The notes: generated from the letters alone by a model not told the origin. A DNA stretch of 64,000 nucleotides from Mesorhizobium sp. (GCA_004017535.1 SAJS01000006.1:206801-270800); one strand, 5' to 3'. Shown: positions 17,315-27,293, numbered from the stretch's first letter. Translations and numbers: made by a program.

Positions 17315-19438
17315 CTAACCCTCCGCCAGCAACCGATCCATCAGTCGGTTCGCCGCTTCCGGTATCACTGTTCCCGGCGGGAAGATCTCCGCAGCACCCG
17401 CCGCCAGCACCGCGTCATAGTCCTGCGGCGGGATGACGCCGCCGGCGACGATCAGCATGTCGGCATGGCCGAGCTTCTTCAGCGCTTCCTTGAGCTCGGG
17501 GATCAGCGTCAGATGCCCGGCGGCCAAGGAGGACGCGCCGATGATGTGGACGTCGTGCTGCACCGCAAGCTTCGCGATCTCGTCCGGCGTCTGGAACATC
17601 GGCCCGACGGTGACGTCGAAGCCCAGATCGGCAAAGGCGCTGGCGATCACCTTCTGGCCGCGGTCATGGCCGTCCTGGCCCATTTTGGCGACCAGGATGC
17701 GCGGCTTGCCGCCGGATTTCTTTTCGAACGCCTCGATCTTTTCCTGCAACCGGTCGAGCGCCGGATTGTCGCCGAGCGCATCGCGATAGACGCCTGAGAT
17801 CGTCTGGACCGCAGCCGTATGCCTGCCGAACACTTTTTCCAGCGCCAGCGAAATCTCGCCGACGGTCGCGTTGGCGCGCGCCGCGCGGATCGCGAATTCG
17901 AGCAGGTTCTCGCCGCTCTCGGCGGCACGCGTCAGCGCCGCCAGGGTGTTTTCCAGGGCCGCCACATCGCGGGTGCCTTTGAGCCGCTGCAGCTTCGCCA
18001 ATTGCCGGGCTTTCACCTCGGCATTGTCGATCTTCAAGACATCGACTTCGATATCCGTCTGCGGCCGGTGCGCGTTGACGCCGACCAGAATTTGCTCGCC
18101 GGAATCGATGCGCGCCTGGGTGCGGGCGGCCGCTTCCTCGATGCGCAGCTTCGGGATGCCCTTTTCGATCCCCGCTGCCATGCCGCCGAGGCCTTCTACC
18201 TCCTCGATATGGGAGAGCGCCCGCGCCGCAAGATCGTGCGTCAGTCGCTCGACATAGGCCGAGCCGCCCCACGGATCGATCATGCGCGTGGTGCCGGATT
18301 CCTTCTGCAGGATGAGCTGCGTGTTGCGGGCGATCCGCGCCGAATGGTCGGTCGGCAGCGCCATCGCCTCGTCGAAGGAATTGGTGTGCAGCGACTGGGT
18401 GTGCCCCTGCGTCGCGGCCATCGCCTCTATCATCGTGCGGGTGATGTTGTTGTAGGGGTCCTGCGCCGTCAGCGACCATCCGGAAGTCTGGCAATGGGTG
18501 CGCAGCGACAGCGAGCGCTCGTCCTTCGGCGAAAAGTTCTTCTGCATCAGGCTCGACCAGAGCAGCCGCGCGGCCCTGAGCTTGGCGACTTCCATGAAGA
18601 AGTTCATGCCGATCGCCCAGAAGAAGGAAAGGCGCGGCGCAAAGCGGTCTATGTCGAGCCCGGCGGCGACGCCGGCGCGCGCATATTCGATGCCGTCGGC
18701 GATCGTGTAGGCGAGTTCGAGGTCGGCGGTCGCGCCGGCTTCCTGCATGTGGTAGCCGGAGATCGAGATCGAGTTGAACTTCGGCATGTGCCTGGAGGTA
18801 TAGGCGAAAATGTCCGACACGATCCGCATCGAGGGCTTCGGCGGATAGATGTAGGTGTTGCGGACCATGAACTCCTTCAGGATGTCGTTCTGAATGGTTC
18901 CGGCGAGGTCCTTCTGCGCGACGCCCTGTTCTTCGGCCGCGACGATGTACAGCGCCATGATCGGCAGCACGGCGCCATTCATGGTCATCGACACGGTCAT
19001 CTCGTTGAGCGGAATGCCGTCGAACAGCTGCCGCATGTCGAGAATGGAATCGATCGCCACGCCCGCCATGCCGACATCGCCGGCGACGCGCGGATGGTCG
19101 CTGTCATAGCCGCGATGCGTGGCTAGGTCGAAGGCGACCGACAGGCCTTTCTGGCCAGCGGCGAGGTTGCGCCGGTAGAAGGCGTTGGATTCCTCGGCCG
19201 TCGAGAAGCCGGCATATTGCCGGATCGTCCAGGGCTGCTGGACATACATGGTGGGGTAGGGGCCGCGCACGAAGGGCGGCAGGCCCGGATAGGTGTCGAG
19301 ATTGGCGAGCCCCTTGAGGTCGCCTTGCGTGTAGAGGTGTTTCACGGCGATGCCTTCCGGCGTCATCCGCTGGCCCTTGATCTCGACTGGCGCGCGACGC
19401 GGCGCCGACCAGGCTATCTTGCTGAAATCCGGGATCAT
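17315..19438 (-). CDS. Methylmalonyl-CoA mutase, large (catalytic, B12-binding) subunit
   Basis: A protein of 707 residues that interconverts (R)-methylmalonyl-CoA and succinyl-CoA with adenosylcobalamin. The barrel domain shows [34 protein letters not shown] and [19 protein letters not shown]. The C-terminal cobalamin domain shows [15 protein letters not shown], with the cobalt-ligating histidine of DxHxxG, and GGVIPPQDY. The ATG at 19438 overlaps the small-subunit stop (ATGA); the reading frame extends further upstream without stop, but that part is unrelated in sequence and lies under the small-subunit gene. Role: propionate, odd-chain fatty acid and branched-chain amino acid breakdown, and the polyhydroxyalkanoate balance of rhizobia (bhbA). 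Confidence 0.95.
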   Translation of the reverse strand: MIPDFSKIAWSAPRRAPVEIKGQRMTPEGIAVKHLYTQGDLKGLANLDTYPGLPPFVRGPYPTMYVQQPWTIRQYAGFSTAEESNAFYRRNLAAGQKGLSVAFDLATHRGYDSDHPRVAGDVGMAGVAIDSILDMRQLFDGIPLNEMTVSMTMNGAVLPIMALYIVAAEEQGVAQKDLAGTIQNDILKEFMVRNTYIYPPKPSMRIVSDIFAYTSRHMPKFNSISISGYHMQEAGATADLELAYTIADGIEYARAGVAAGLDIDRFAPRLSFFWAIGMNFFMEVAKLRAARLLWSSLMQKNFSPKDERSLSLRTHCQTSGWSLTAQDPYNNITRTMIEAMAATQGHTQSLHTNSFDEAMALPTDHSARIARNTQLILQKESGTTRMIDPWGGSAYVERLTHDLAARALSHIEEVEGLGGMAAGIEKGIPKLRIEEAAARTQARIDSGEQILVGVNAHRPQTDIEVDVLKIDNAEVKARQLAKLQRLKGTRDVAALENTLAALTRAAESGENLLEFAIRAARANATVGEISLALEKVFGRHTAAVQTISGVYRDALGDNPALDRLQEKIEAFEKKSGGKPRILVAKMGQDGHDRGQKVIASAFADLGFDVTVGPMFQTPDEIAKLAVQHDVHIIGASSLAAGHLTLIPELKEALKKLGHADMLIVAGGVIPPQDYDAVLAAGAAEIFPPGTVIPEAANRLMDRLLAEG

Positions 19439-20877
19439 GGTCCGGCTCCGATCGACTGATCGATGCGCACCGGAAACAGTGGCTCGCAGGTCGCGACGCC
19501 CTCCGTCAGCGCCGGGCGCCGCTCCTGCGGCAGTGTCTCGACCGGGCGCTCCGTGCCGACGCGATACAGCGTCGTGCCCACGTTGCCGCGCTCGCCGGCC
19601 CGGTAGGCGCCGTTGCGCTTGGCCGCCGCAGTCTGCACGCGGTTCTGGATATAGCCCTGCTGCAGGCTGGCGAGCACGCCGCCCTCGGCCTCGATGCGCT
19701 GGAATTCTTCCCAGGCAGCAGTGCAGAGATCGTCGGTCAGCGCCTCGACCGCGCCCGAGCCGCTGGCGGGGTCGGCGACTTGGCCGAGATGGCTCTCCTC
19801 GGCCATGATCAGCTGCGCGTTGCGGGCGATGCGGCGGGCAAAGCCCGCCGGCAGCCCATGCGTGATCGTGTGCGGCAGGATCGAGATCGAATCGGCGCCG
19901 CCGGTTGCCGCCGCGAAGGCCGCGATCGCCGTGCGCAATATGTTGGTCTCCGGGTCTGCCGTGGTCATCATGCGGTAGGAGGTCTCGGCATGGATGCTGG
20001 CGGTCGAGGCCGGGATCGAGCAGGCTTCCTGGATGCGCGCCCACAGCTTGCGCAAAGCCCGCACCTTGGCCATCGACAGGAACTGGTCCTGGTCGACGCT
20101 GAGCGCGAAGCCGATATGCGGTGCCGCATAGACCAGCGGCTGGCGCGCCTTCTCGAACATCCTGAGATAGGACACGACGGAGGCCATCATCGTGCCGAGC
20201 TCCTGCGCCTCGGTGGCGCCGGCATTGTGGAACACCCGTCCGTCGGCCTCAAGCAGCACACCCGGCACACCCATCGAGAAGAAATGCGCCAGCGACTGCG
20301 GCATCGATTCCTGCAGCGCCTCGATCGAGGTGCGCAGCCGCCCGGTTCCGGCGAAGATCGCCGCCGGGTCGATGCCGAAGGAGAGGTTTAGCTTGGTCGG
20401 ATCGGAGCGGCGTTTGCTCAGGAAGGCGAGCAGCCAGTCGGCCACGGCGCGGCTCCAGGGATGGGCGTCGATGCGCACCTGCACGCGGTTGAGCGGCACG
20501 CCGTCGAGCACCCGTTCCAACGCTTCCGCGGTGCGCGGCAGGCCGTAGCCGAAGGCATTCGGCGCGCCCTCGAAGACAAGCGACAGGCCGGTGGCGCCTT
20601 GGGCGATGTCTTCCAGGGCTTGCGCGCTGGCCCGGGCGATGTCCGGGTCGTCGACGCGCTGGCTGACGATCCAGGGCGCCGCCGGGTTTGTGCGCGGCAG
20701 CGGATCGGCGGCCGTCGAACGTTGGCTGAGCGGCTCGATGCGGATGCCGTCATCGGTGTGGGAGACGAGTTTTTCCTCGAAGGAACCGCCGGCAAGCGCC
20801 TTCTCCGCCAGCGCCTGCCAACGCTTGGCGTCCGGGTTCGGAAGGTCGACATCCCTGGTCATGGCGCCGGCGCCCAT
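19435..20877 (-). CDS. Methylmalonyl-CoA mutase, small subunit
   Basis: A protein of 480 residues that resembles the large-subunit barrel ([60 protein letters not shown]) but lacks the cobalamin domain, as is usual for the non-catalytic MutA/BhbB subunit. ATG 20877 is preceded by GAGGAG; ATG 20862, which also fits the family, has no clear ribosome site. It is the first gene of the operon, with translational coupling to the large subunit. Confidence 0.9.
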   Translation of the reverse strand: MGAGAMTRDVDLPNPDAKRWQALAEKALAGGSFEEKLVSHTDDGIRIEPLSQRSTAADPLPRTNPAAPWIVSQRVDDPDIARASAQALEDIAQGATGLSLVFEGAPNAFGYGLPRTAEALERVLDGVPLNRVQVRIDAHPWSRAVADWLLAFLSKRRSDPTKLNLSFGIDPAAIFAGTGRLRTSIEALQESMPQSLAHFFSMGVPGVLLEADGRVFHNAGATEAQELGTMMASVVSYLRMFEKARQPLVYAAPHIGFALSVDQDQFLSMAKVRALRKLWARIQEACSIPASTASIHAETSYRMMTTADPETNILRTAIAAFAAATGGADSISILPHTITHGLPAGFARRIARNAQLIMAEESHLGQVADPASGSGAVEALTDDLCTAAWEEFQRIEAEGGVLASLQQGYIQNRVQTAAAKRNGAYRAGERGNVGTTLYRVGTERPVETLPQERRPALTEGVATCEPLFPVRIDQSIGAGP

Positions 20878-21129
20878 CGCTCCTCGCTTCTCGGCCGCAT
20901 CAGCCGGGTCCAGCCAATCTAAGGTCGGGAACCGGATATCACAATGCGTTATCCGCCCGGGTTCTCCCTCGGCCAGCCAATCGATTGCCAAACATGCGCA
21001 AAATCCGCAAGCGCCAAAGGTCAAATTTGAAGCCGCTCCCAAATCGATACTGGCCATTGCCGCATGCGACGCGCGTTACTATACCTCCGGGTGAGGCCCT
21101 TTGAGCGGAACAGATTGCGGAGACCGGAC

Positions 21130-22653
21130 ATGGTTGACGAGACCAGCATCTTCATCGGCGCCAGCCGCAAGCCCGACGATTCTTATCAGCGCGCCGAAGA
21201 GCTTTTGCTGCGCTACGGCAACCGCCACGGTCTCGTCACAGGCGCCACCGGCACCGGCAAGACGGTCAGCCTGCAGATACTGGCCGAGGGCTTTTCGAAT
21301 GCCGGCGTGCCTGTCTTCTGCGCCGACATCAAGGGCGACCTTTCCGGCATATCCATGATGGGCGAGGCCAAGGATTTCCTGGTCAAGCGCGCCGAACAGG
21401 TGAAGCTCGATCCCTACCAGTTCCAGGAATTTCCGGTCATCTTCTGGGACTTGTTCGGCGAGCAGGGCCATCCGATCCGCGCCACCATCTCCGAGATGGG
21501 GCCGTTGCTGCTTTCGCGGCTGATGAACCTCACCGAGCCGCAGGAAGGTGTCATGAACATCGCCTTCCGCATCGCCGACGAGGAAGGCCTGCTGCTGCTC
21601 GATCTGAAGGACCTGCAGGCGCTGCTCGCCAACATCGCCGAGCGCGCCGACGAGCTCAGCGCGCGCTACGGCAATGTCACCAAGCCTTCCGTGGGCGCCA
21701 TCCAGCGCACGCTCCTCGTGCTGGAACAGCAGGGCGCTGCGAACTTCTTCGGCGAGCCGGCGCTGCGCATCGCCGACATCATGCGCACCACGCGCGATGG
21801 CCGCGGCGCGATCAGCGTGCTCGCCGCCGACAAGCTGATGATGAATCCCAGGCTCTACGCCACTTTCCTGCTCTGGCTGATGTCGGAGCTGTTCGAGGAA
21901 CTGCCTGAGGTCGGCGATCTCGACCAGCCGAAGCTGGTCTTCTTCTTCGACGAGGCGCATCTTCTGTTCGAGGACGCGCCGAAGGTGCTCATCGACCGTG
22001 TCGAGCAGGTGGTGCGTCTGATCCGCTCCAAGGGTGTCGGCGTCTATTTCGTCACCCAGAACCCGCTCGATATACCGGAGAAGGTGCTGGCCCAGCTCGG
22101 CAACCGCGTCCAGCACGCGCTGCGCGCCTATACGCCGCGCGAGCAGCAGGCGGTGCGCACCGCGGCCGAGACCTTCCGGCCCAATCCCGACTTCGATTGC
22201 GCCACCGCCATCACCCAGCTTGCCACCGGCGAGGCGCTGGTCTCGATGCTGGAGGACAAGGGCGTGCCGGCCATGGTCCAGCGCACGCTGATCCGGCCGC
22301 CGTCCTCGCGGCTCGGCCCGATCACGCCAGACGAGCGTCGCAAGATCATCGCCGAGAGCCCGGTCGCCGGCCAGTACGACCAGGTCGTCGATCGTGAATC
22401 GGCCTTCGAGATCCTGCAGAAGAAGACCAAGGAGGCGCAGGACGCCGAGGCGCAGGCACAGCAGCAGAAGAGCGGCGGCTCGCGCTGGACCATTCCCGGC
22501 TTCGACGATGTTTTGGGAACAGGCAACCGGCGGTCTTCCAACCGCCAGACGGTGGCCGAAGCCGCCATCAAGTCGGTGGTGCGCTCGGTCGGCTCCTCCG
22601 TCGGCCGCGCCATCGTGCGCGGCATCTTAGGCAGCCTGGCGCGCGGGCGGTGA
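21130..22653 (+). CDS. HerA-like P-loop ATPase (DUF853 family)
   Basis: A protein of 507 residues of the DUF853/HerA-FtsK branch of DNA-pumping ATPases. Walker A is GATGTGKTVSLQ (about residues 40-52), Walker B is KLVFFFDEAHLLF, and a sensor-like VYFVTQNPLDIPEKVLAQLG follows. The tail after residue 420 is low-complexity (EAQAQQQKSGG) and then basic. HerA proteins translocate on DNA, usually with a nuclease such as NurA; no nuclease gene is adjacent, and the role of the DUF853 family is not established. It is divergent from the mutase operon. Confidence 0.85.
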   Translation: MVDETSIFIGASRKPDDSYQRAEELLLRYGNRHGLVTGATGTGKTVSLQILAEGFSNAGVPVFCADIKGDLSGISMMGEAKDFLVKRAEQVKLDPYQFQEFPVIFWDLFGEQGHPIRATISEMGPLLLSRLMNLTEPQEGVMNIAFRIADEEGLLLLDLKDLQALLANIAERADELSARYGNVTKPSVGAIQRTLLVLEQQGAANFFGEPALRIADIMRTTRDGRGAISVLAADKLMMNPRLYATFLLWLMSELFEELPEVGDLDQPKLVFFFDEAHLLFEDAPKVLIDRVEQVVRLIRSKGVGVYFVTQNPLDIPEKVLAQLGNRVQHALRAYTPREQQAVRTAAETFRPNPDFDCATAITQLATGEALVSMLEDKGVPAMVQRTLIRPPSSRLGPITPDERRKIIAESPVAGQYDQVVDRESAFEILQKKTKEAQDAEAQAQQQKSGGSRWTIPGFDDVLGTGNRRSSNRQTVAEAAIKSVVRSVGSSVGRAIVRGILGSLARGR

Positions 22654-22770
22654 AGCCTTCAAGGCGCCTCTTGGGCGGCGCCGATCAGCTTCAGAACCGT
22701 GAGCAACTCGGCGCTTGCCAGCGCAAGAGCGGAAACACCCAAGTTGCCGGCAAGCGTGGTGGACCGGATT

Positions 22771-23394
22771 TCACACCGGAATGAGCGGCGCGACCTCGCG
22801 GTCGGACGGCCGCTCGCTCTCCGCCAGGCCCGCAAGCACGCCGGCTCGATCGGCGGCGTTGCGGTTCTGGCTCATCTTGCGCTTGCCTTCGAGCTTCGTG
22901 ATCGGCATGCGCACGCCGACAATGCCCTTCAACTGCGACTGGATGAAATCCGCCGGCGCGTCCGATACAGCCCAGGGGGCGGCGCGCTCGCCTTCATGCA
23001 GGTTGGTCAGGCGGGTCACCACCTCGAGCAGCCGGTCGGCGTCCTCGAAGAATTCGACCGGCCCATGGGCGTGCACGGCGACATAGTTCCAGGTCGGCAC
23101 CACCTTCCCGGTCTCCTGCTTGGTCTGATACCAGGCTGGCGTCACATAGGCGTCCGGGCCCATGAAGATCGCCAGGCCGTCGCCCAGGGGTGGCACGCGC
23201 CAGTGCGGGTTTGCCTTCGCGACATGGCCGTAGATGACGCCATGCTCCCCCTCGCTTTCGTCGAGCAAAAGCGGCAGCGGCGTCGCCAGCGGTCCTTCCG
23301 CCGTGGCGGTGACCAGCGTCGCGAGCCTCGCCGCGCGGATCGTGGCCTTGAGGCTCTCCTTGTCGTCGTCACGGAAGGCGGGCGGTGTATACAT
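22771..23394 (-). CDS. PaiB-family FMN-binding protein
   Basis: A protein of 207 residues of the FMN_bind_2 family, typified by Bacillus PaiB, which reduces expression of sporulation and protease genes. The start MYTPPAFRDDD is diagnostic, followed by ATLVTATAEGPLATPLPLLL, IYGHVAKANPHWR and VVPTWNYVAVHAHGPVEF of the split-barrel fold. ATG 23394 is chosen because homology begins there. No partner acetyltransferase PaiA is adjacent, so acting as a flavin reductase-like or regulatory protein is open. Confidence 0.87.
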   Translation of the reverse strand: MYTPPAFRDDDKESLKATIRAARLATLVTATAEGPLATPLPLLLDESEGEHGVIYGHVAKANPHWRVPPLGDGLAIFMGPDAYVTPAWYQTKQETGKVVPTWNYVAVHAHGPVEFFEDADRLLEVVTRLTNLHEGERAAPWAVSDAPADFIQSQLKGIVGVRMPITKLEGKRKMSQNRNAADRAGVLAGLAESERPSDREVAPLIPV

Positions 23395-23610
23395 GGCTAA
23401 ACTCCTTGCGGCATAAGATGCCTGAAGTCCGGCCTGCTTAGAACATCCTGTCGCGGAAGTTTCGTGTGGTCCAGTTTGAACAGGACGGCGTTCGCGCGCC
23501 GGATCATCCCGGTGATCAAGGAGCAGAATCATTTCCGTGACATCAGCGCAAACGCTGGAGATTGGTCGAGGCCGTCCCAACCTTGTCATTCTATGGCGGA
23601 GCAAGACAGC

Positions 23611-23643
23611 TAGGGCAGCTCAGCAAAATGCTGAGCAGCCCTA
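23611..23643. terminator. Strong hairpin downstream of the L,D-transpeptidase gene
   Basis: An inverted repeat, TAGGGC-A-GCTCAGCA with loop AAA and TGCTGAGC-A-GCCCTA: 14 pairs with one A/A mismatch. It lies 15 bp after the L,D-transpeptidase stop codon in the leftward direction. No T-run follows on either strand, so it is a transcript 3' end stabiliser or a weak terminator rather than a canonical one. Confidence 0.5.
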
Positions 23644-23657
23644 ACCTATCGGGGTCG

Positions 23658-24485
23658 TTAGAAAATCTCGTTGGTGAGCCGCTTCACCGGACCGAGCAGG
23701 ATCGAGCCGGTCGGCACGCCGTTGTCGATCGGGATCGCCTGGCGATTCGGCATGTCCTCTTCCGGCGCGCCGATATTGGCGGTCACGATGACCGGCGTCT
23801 TCGTGGGCACGCGGTCGTAAAGGTCGATGATGTCCTGGTTGATCAGGCGCACGCAGCCCGACGACACCGACTTGCCGATCGACCACCATTCGGGCGATCC
23901 GTGCAGGCGGTAGAGCGTGTCCTGGTTGCCCTGGAAGAGGTAAAGCGCACGCGCCCCGAGCGGGTTCTTCAGGCCGCCCGGCATGCCGCCATTCTTGGCG
24001 CTGTATTGCGTCAGTTCCGGCTGGCGCGCGACCATCTCGTCCGGCGGCGTCCATTTCGGCCATTTCTGCTTCCACTGCACGACCGCGTCGCCCGACCATT
24101 CGAAGCCGGCGCGGCCGAGCCCGACGCCGTAGCGGATCGCCTGGCCGCCCTCACGCACCAGATAGAGGAAATGCCCGGTGGTATCGACAACGATGGTGCC
24201 CGGGCGCTGCCCGGTCGGATCGGGAACGATCTGGCGAAGGAATCTATGATCGATCTTATTCACCGGAATGGCCGGCAGGTCGAAGCCATTGTCCGACATC
24301 GCGCCATACATCGTCTCATAGTCGCCAAGCGGCGGCTCGACAGAGGCCTGAGGCGGCGGCATCTGGATGGGTGCTGGGCCTTGATCGCTGGTCGTGGTGC
24401 AGGCGGATAGGGCAGCCGAAGCAGCGCCGAGGGCTGTGAAATTGAGGAAGCCGCGGCGGCTGATGCGGAAGGAAGCGTCTGACAT
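23658..24485 (-). CDS. L,D-transpeptidase (YkuD domain), Tat/lipoprotein signal
   Basis: A periplasmic peptidoglycan cross-linking enzyme of 275 residues. The N-terminus SDASFRISRRGFLNFTALG is a twin-arginine signal, and LSAC is a lipobox, suggesting an exported lipoprotein. The YkuD domain spans about residues 95-235, with HGSPEWWSIGKSVSSGCVRL carrying the catalytic His and Cys (SGCVRL). These enzymes make 3-3 cross-links or attach proteins to peptidoglycan, which is important in Rhizobiales. It is transcribed as a single gene with hairpins on both sides. Confidence 0.92.
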   Translation of the reverse strand: MSDASFRISRRGFLNFTALGAASAALSACTTTSDQGPAPIQMPPPQASVEPPLGDYETMYGAMSDNGFDLPAIPVNKIDHRFLRQIVPDPTGQRPGTIVVDTTGHFLYLVREGGQAIRYGVGLGRAGFEWSGDAVVQWKQKWPKWTPPDEMVARQPELTQYSAKNGGMPGGLKNPLGARALYLFQGNQDTLYRLHGSPEWWSIGKSVSSGCVRLINQDIIDLYDRVPTKTPVIVTANIGAPEEDMPNRQAIPIDNGVPTGSILLGPVKRLTNEIF

Positions 24486-24612
24486 GGTTGCCTTTTCTAG
24501 GTCTCAATTCGCAAGAAAGCATGAATGCGAGGGTCCGTCGCCGGCGCCATCCATAACAGTCGGGGCGATAGGCGGTTCCAATTCTGGCCTGAGGGTGGAC
24601 AGAAAAAGGCGA

Positions 24613-24709
24613 AGCTGTGACCACGCCACAGCTGTTGCGCTGCAGCAACAGCGGCGTCAGGGCGGTTCGCCACTTCACGGAAACGCCGAACCGCCCTTTC
24701 TTTTGTTTT
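24613..24709. other. Cluster of overlapping hairpins with outward T-runs (possible small RNA or attenuator)
   Basis: Three stems are seen. Hairpin 1 is AGCTGTG/CACAGCT (24613-24633). Hairpin 2 is ACGCC plus GCTGTTGC pairing with GCAACAGC plus GGCGT (24623-24657). Hairpin 3 is AGGGCGGTTCG/CGAACCGCCCT (24659-24697). Hairpins 1 and 2 share bases and exclude each other. A T-rich run follows hairpin 3 on the plus strand (24697-24709), and on the minus strand hairpin 1 is followed by TTTTT (24607-24603). It lies between two leftward genes and may be a bidirectional terminator or a roughly 100-nt small RNA. Confidence 0.4.
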
Positions 24710-24756
24710 GACGCAATTCCGGACGGAAAACCGCTTCACACTTTTCCTGGAATTGC
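24674..24756 (+). repeat. Dispersed palindromic element, family 1, copy A
   Basis: The core GCAATTCCGGACGGAAAACC, then CACACTTTTCC and GGAATTGC, has complementary ends (GCAATTCC/GGAATTGC). It is preceded by a left arm, TTCACGGAAACGCCG with a T-rich stretch. Copies with the same order occur at 26470, 27386 (reversed) and 43292 (reversed, core only). It lies just beyond the 3' end of the haloacid dehalogenase gene. Confidence 0.75.
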
Positions 24757-24757
24757 A

Positions 24758-25420
24758 TCAGACACCTGCCAGCAGCCCGTCGAGCGACGGCAGGATCAGC
24801 CCTGGCGGAAAGTCGCGGTATTCATCCGGCTGGTTGGTCCGGTTGATCCAGACAGTACGGAAACCGAACTTCGTAGCGCCCGCTATGTCCCAGCGGTTCG
24901 ACGACTGGAACGACACCGCTCCCGGATAGAGCCGCCAGTTGGTGACCACCATGTCGTAGACTGACGGGTCGGTCTTGAAGCGTTTGACCTGGTCGACCGA
25001 AAAAACGTTGTCAAGGATCTGGTCGAGCGCGGCGGATTTGACCGCGGCGTCGAGCATTTCCGGCGAACCATTGGAGAGGATTGCAAGCTTCGCGCCGGAC
25101 GCCTTGAGCGCCTTCAGCACGGCCGGCACTTCCGGATAGCAGTCGAGCCGCCAATAGGCTTCGAGCAGCTTCGTCCGCAGCGCCGGATCGGCCGAGGGGA
25201 CCTTGCGCAGCGCAAAATCCAGTGCCTGCTCGGTCAGTTGCCAGAAGTCGGCGTAAGACCCCATCAGCGTCCTGACCCAGGAATATTCGAGTTGCTTGGC
25301 GCGCCAGATGTCCGACAGCAACTGACCGTCCGGCCCGATCTCGCCGGCATGGCGGCGCACGGCGGCGTGCACGTCGAACAACGTGCCATACGCGTCGAAG
25401 ACATAGGCCGCATGATGCAT
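24758..25420 (-). CDS. L-2-haloacid dehalogenase family protein (HAD type II)
   Basis: A HAD-superfamily hydrolase of 220 residues. The nucleophile aspartate is in YVFDAYGTLFDVH (motif I), motif II is AILSNGSPEML, motif III Lys is VKRFKTDPSVY, and motif IV is SFQSSNRWDIAGA. The last three match (S)-2-haloacid dehalogenases (SNG, KxxP, SxNxxD). The enzyme would hydrolyse 2-haloacids such as chloroacetate to hydroxy acids in the cytoplasm. ATG 25420 is preferred to the TTG at 25441 because homology starts at YVFDAYG. Confidence 0.9.
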   Translation of the reverse strand: MHHAAYVFDAYGTLFDVHAAVRRHAGEIGPDGQLLSDIWRAKQLEYSWVRTLMGSYADFWQLTEQALDFALRKVPSADPALRTKLLEAYWRLDCYPEVPAVLKALKASGAKLAILSNGSPEMLDAAVKSAALDQILDNVFSVDQVKRFKTDPSVYDMVVTNWRLYPGAVSFQSSNRWDIAGATKFGFRTVWINRTNQPDEYRDFPPGLILPSLDGLLAGV

Positions 25421-25570
25421 GCTTGAGTTTTGCGGCGACAAGGCACGCCATGCAAGCGGTGATTGCGCCTAACTATCGCTGGCCTCAACGATTTTCGCCC
25501 ATGTCGGTTGACGCCGGCCGCCAAAGCATCGTCCTATGCCGGCCTGAAGTCATCAATCTGGACGGCACAC

Positions 25571-26449
25571 ATGACACTGGCGACGGCGGCGCAAACCGCG
25601 ACATGGACCTATGTGGACGGCGACTGGTACGAGGGCAACGTTGCCATTCTCGGACCGCGCAGCCACGCCATGTGGCTCGGCACCAGCGTCTTCGACGGCG
25701 GCCGCTGGTTCGAGGGCGTGGCGCCCGACCTCGAGCTTCACGCCGCCCGCGTCAACGCATCGGCGACGGCGCTCGGCCTGAAGCCGTCGATGACGACGGA
25801 AGAGATCGTCGGCCTGACCTGGGATGGCCTGAAGAAATTCGACGGCAAGACGGCGGTCTACATCAGGCCGATGTATTGGGCCGAGCATGGCGGCTATATG
25901 GGCGTGCCGGCCGATCCGGCGTCGACCCGCTTCTGCCTCTGCCTTTACGAGGCGCCGATGATTCCGCCCTCCGGCTTCTCGGTCACGGTGTCGCCGTTCC
26001 GCCGCCCGACCATCGAGACCATGCCCACCAACGCCAAGGCCGGCTGCCTCTATCCCAACAACGGCCGCGCCATCCTGGAAGCCAAGAACCGCGGCTTCGA
26101 CAATGCGCTCGTGCTCGACATGCTGGGCAATGTCGCCGAGACCGGCACCTCCAACATCTTCCTGGTCAAGGACGGCCATGTGATGACGCCGGCGCCGAAC
26201 GGCACGTTCCTGTCGGGCATCACCCGCTCGCGCACCATTAACCTGCTCGGCGACTACGGCTTCAGGACCATCGAGAAGACGCTGTCGGTTCGCGATTTCC
26301 TGGACGCCGACGAGATCTTCTCGACCGGCAACCACTCCAAGGTCGTGCCGGTCACCCGCATCGAGAACCGCGACCTGCAGCCCGGGCCCGTGGCCAAGAA
26401 GGCGCGCGAGCTCTATTGGGAATGGGCGCATTCGGCGTCCGCAGCCTGA
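25571..26449 (+). CDS. Branched-chain aminotransferase-like PLP protein (class IV)
   Basis: A fold-type IV PLP enzyme of 292 residues. Seen are VFDGGRWFEGVAPDLELHAA, the lysine region of the family in NAKAGCLYPNNGRAI, the cofactor-contacting NVAETGTSNIFLVKDGHV, and TFLSGITRSRTI. These assign it to the IlvE/D-amino-acid transaminase/ADCL family. It would transfer the amino group between branched-chain or D-amino acids and 2-oxo acids. Many Rhizobiales carry such an IlvE paralogue, so the precise substrate is uncertain. ATG 25571 is chosen because homology starts at TATWTYVDGDWYEG. It is divergent from the dehalogenase gene. Confidence 0.87.
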   Translation: MTLATAAQTATWTYVDGDWYEGNVAILGPRSHAMWLGTSVFDGGRWFEGVAPDLELHAARVNASATALGLKPSMTTEEIVGLTWDGLKKFDGKTAVYIRPMYWAEHGGYMGVPADPASTRFCLCLYEAPMIPPSGFSVTVSPFRRPTIETMPTNAKAGCLYPNNGRAILEAKNRGFDNALVLDMLGNVAETGTSNIFLVKDGHVMTPAPNGTFLSGITRSRTINLLGDYGFRTIEKTLSVRDFLDADEIFSTGNHSKVVPVTRIENRDLQPGPVAKKARELYWEWAHSASAA

Positions 26450-26469
26450 GCCGCCGGAGTTTCATTGTT

Positions 26470-26550
26470 TCACGGAACGGCGACTCGCTCTTTCTCCTGT
26501 TTGGCGCAATTCCGGACCGAAAACCCTTTCACACTTTTTGGCGAATTGCT
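26470..26550 (+). repeat. Dispersed palindromic element, family 1, copy B
   Basis: TTCACGGAACGGCGA, then a T-rich stretch, GCAATTCCGGACCGAAAACC, CACACTTTTT and GAATTGC. The same left arm and core as the copy at 24674, in the same orientation. It lies in the leader region between the aminotransferase gene and sodB. Confidence 0.75.
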
Positions 26551-26652
26551 CTAAAGTCTCTCGGCGCTTCATTCCGGAGTTGCCCCAACCCATTCCAGAC
26601 CTATCTAAGTTCGGCAGTTTCACCGGATTTTTTCCTCGAGGGAGTACCATCC

Positions 26653-27255
26653 ATGGCTTTTGAGTTGCCCGCCTTGCCTTACGACTACGAGGCGCTTCAG
26701 CCCTATATGTCGAAGGAGACGCTGGAGTATCACCACGACAAGCACCACAAGGCCTATGTCGACAACGGCAACAAGCTGGCCGCCGAGGCCGGCCTTGGCG
26801 ACCTGTCGGTCGAAGAGGTGGTCAAGCAGTCCTTCGGCAAGAATGCCGGGCTCTTCAACAACGCCGCCCAGCACTACAACCACATCCATTTCTGGAAGTG
26901 GATGAAGAAGGGCGGCGGCGGCAACAAGTTGCCCGGCGCGCTGCAGAAGGCCTTCGACAGCGATCTCGGCGGCTATGACAAGTTCAAGGCGGATTTCATC
27001 GCCGCCGGCACCACCCAGTTCGGCTCCGGCTGGGCCTGGCTTTCGGTCAAGAACGGCAAGCTGGAAATCTCCAAGACCCCGAACGGCGAGAACCCGCTGG
27101 TGCATGGCGGCACGCCGATCCTCGGCGTCGACGTCTGGGAGCACTCCTACTACATCGACTACCGCAACGCGCGGCCGAAATATCTCGAGGCCTTCGTCGA
27201 TAGCCTGATCAACTGGGACCACGTCCTGGAGCGCTACGAGAAGGCCAAGGGCTGA
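26653..27255 (+). CDS. sodB: Superoxide dismutase (Fe/Mn)
   Basis: An enzyme of 200 residues that dismutates superoxide. The metal ligands are in EYHHDKHHKAYVDNGN (first His), NAAQHYNHIHFWKWM (second His), and DVWEHSYYIDYRNARPKYLE (Asp and His). ATG 26653 is preceded by GAGGGAGT. It stands alone, with a perfect intrinsic terminator after the stop codon. Iron versus manganese cannot be settled from sequence alone. Confidence 0.95.
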   Translation: MAFELPALPYDYEALQPYMSKETLEYHHDKHHKAYVDNGNKLAAEAGLGDLSVEEVVKQSFGKNAGLFNNAAQHYNHIHFWKWMKKGGGGNKLPGALQKAFDSDLGGYDKFKADFIAAGTTQFGSGWAWLSVKNGKLEISKTPNGENPLVHGGTPILGVDVWEHSYYIDYRNARPKYLEAFVDSLINWDHVLERYEKAKG

Positions 27256-27267
27256 TCAATCTTACTG

Positions 27268-27293
27268 AAAAGCCCCGGCATGCCGGGGCTTTT
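27268..27293 (+). terminator. Intrinsic terminator of sodB
   Basis: A perfect 26-bp palindrome, AAAAGCCCCGGCA joined to TGCCGGGGCTTTT, ending in TTTTCTTT, 12 bp after the sodB stop codon. It would also work on the minus strand. Confidence 0.9.

Noticed and set aside
19439-20044. An N-terminal extension of the methylmalonyl-CoA mutase large subunit
   Set aside because: The region is the small-subunit gene read in a different frame; family length and the ATGA overlap support a start at 19438.
22699-23400. A plus-strand frame over the PaiB-like gene
   Set aside because: The minus-strand protein begins with the PaiB signature and has all domain segments.
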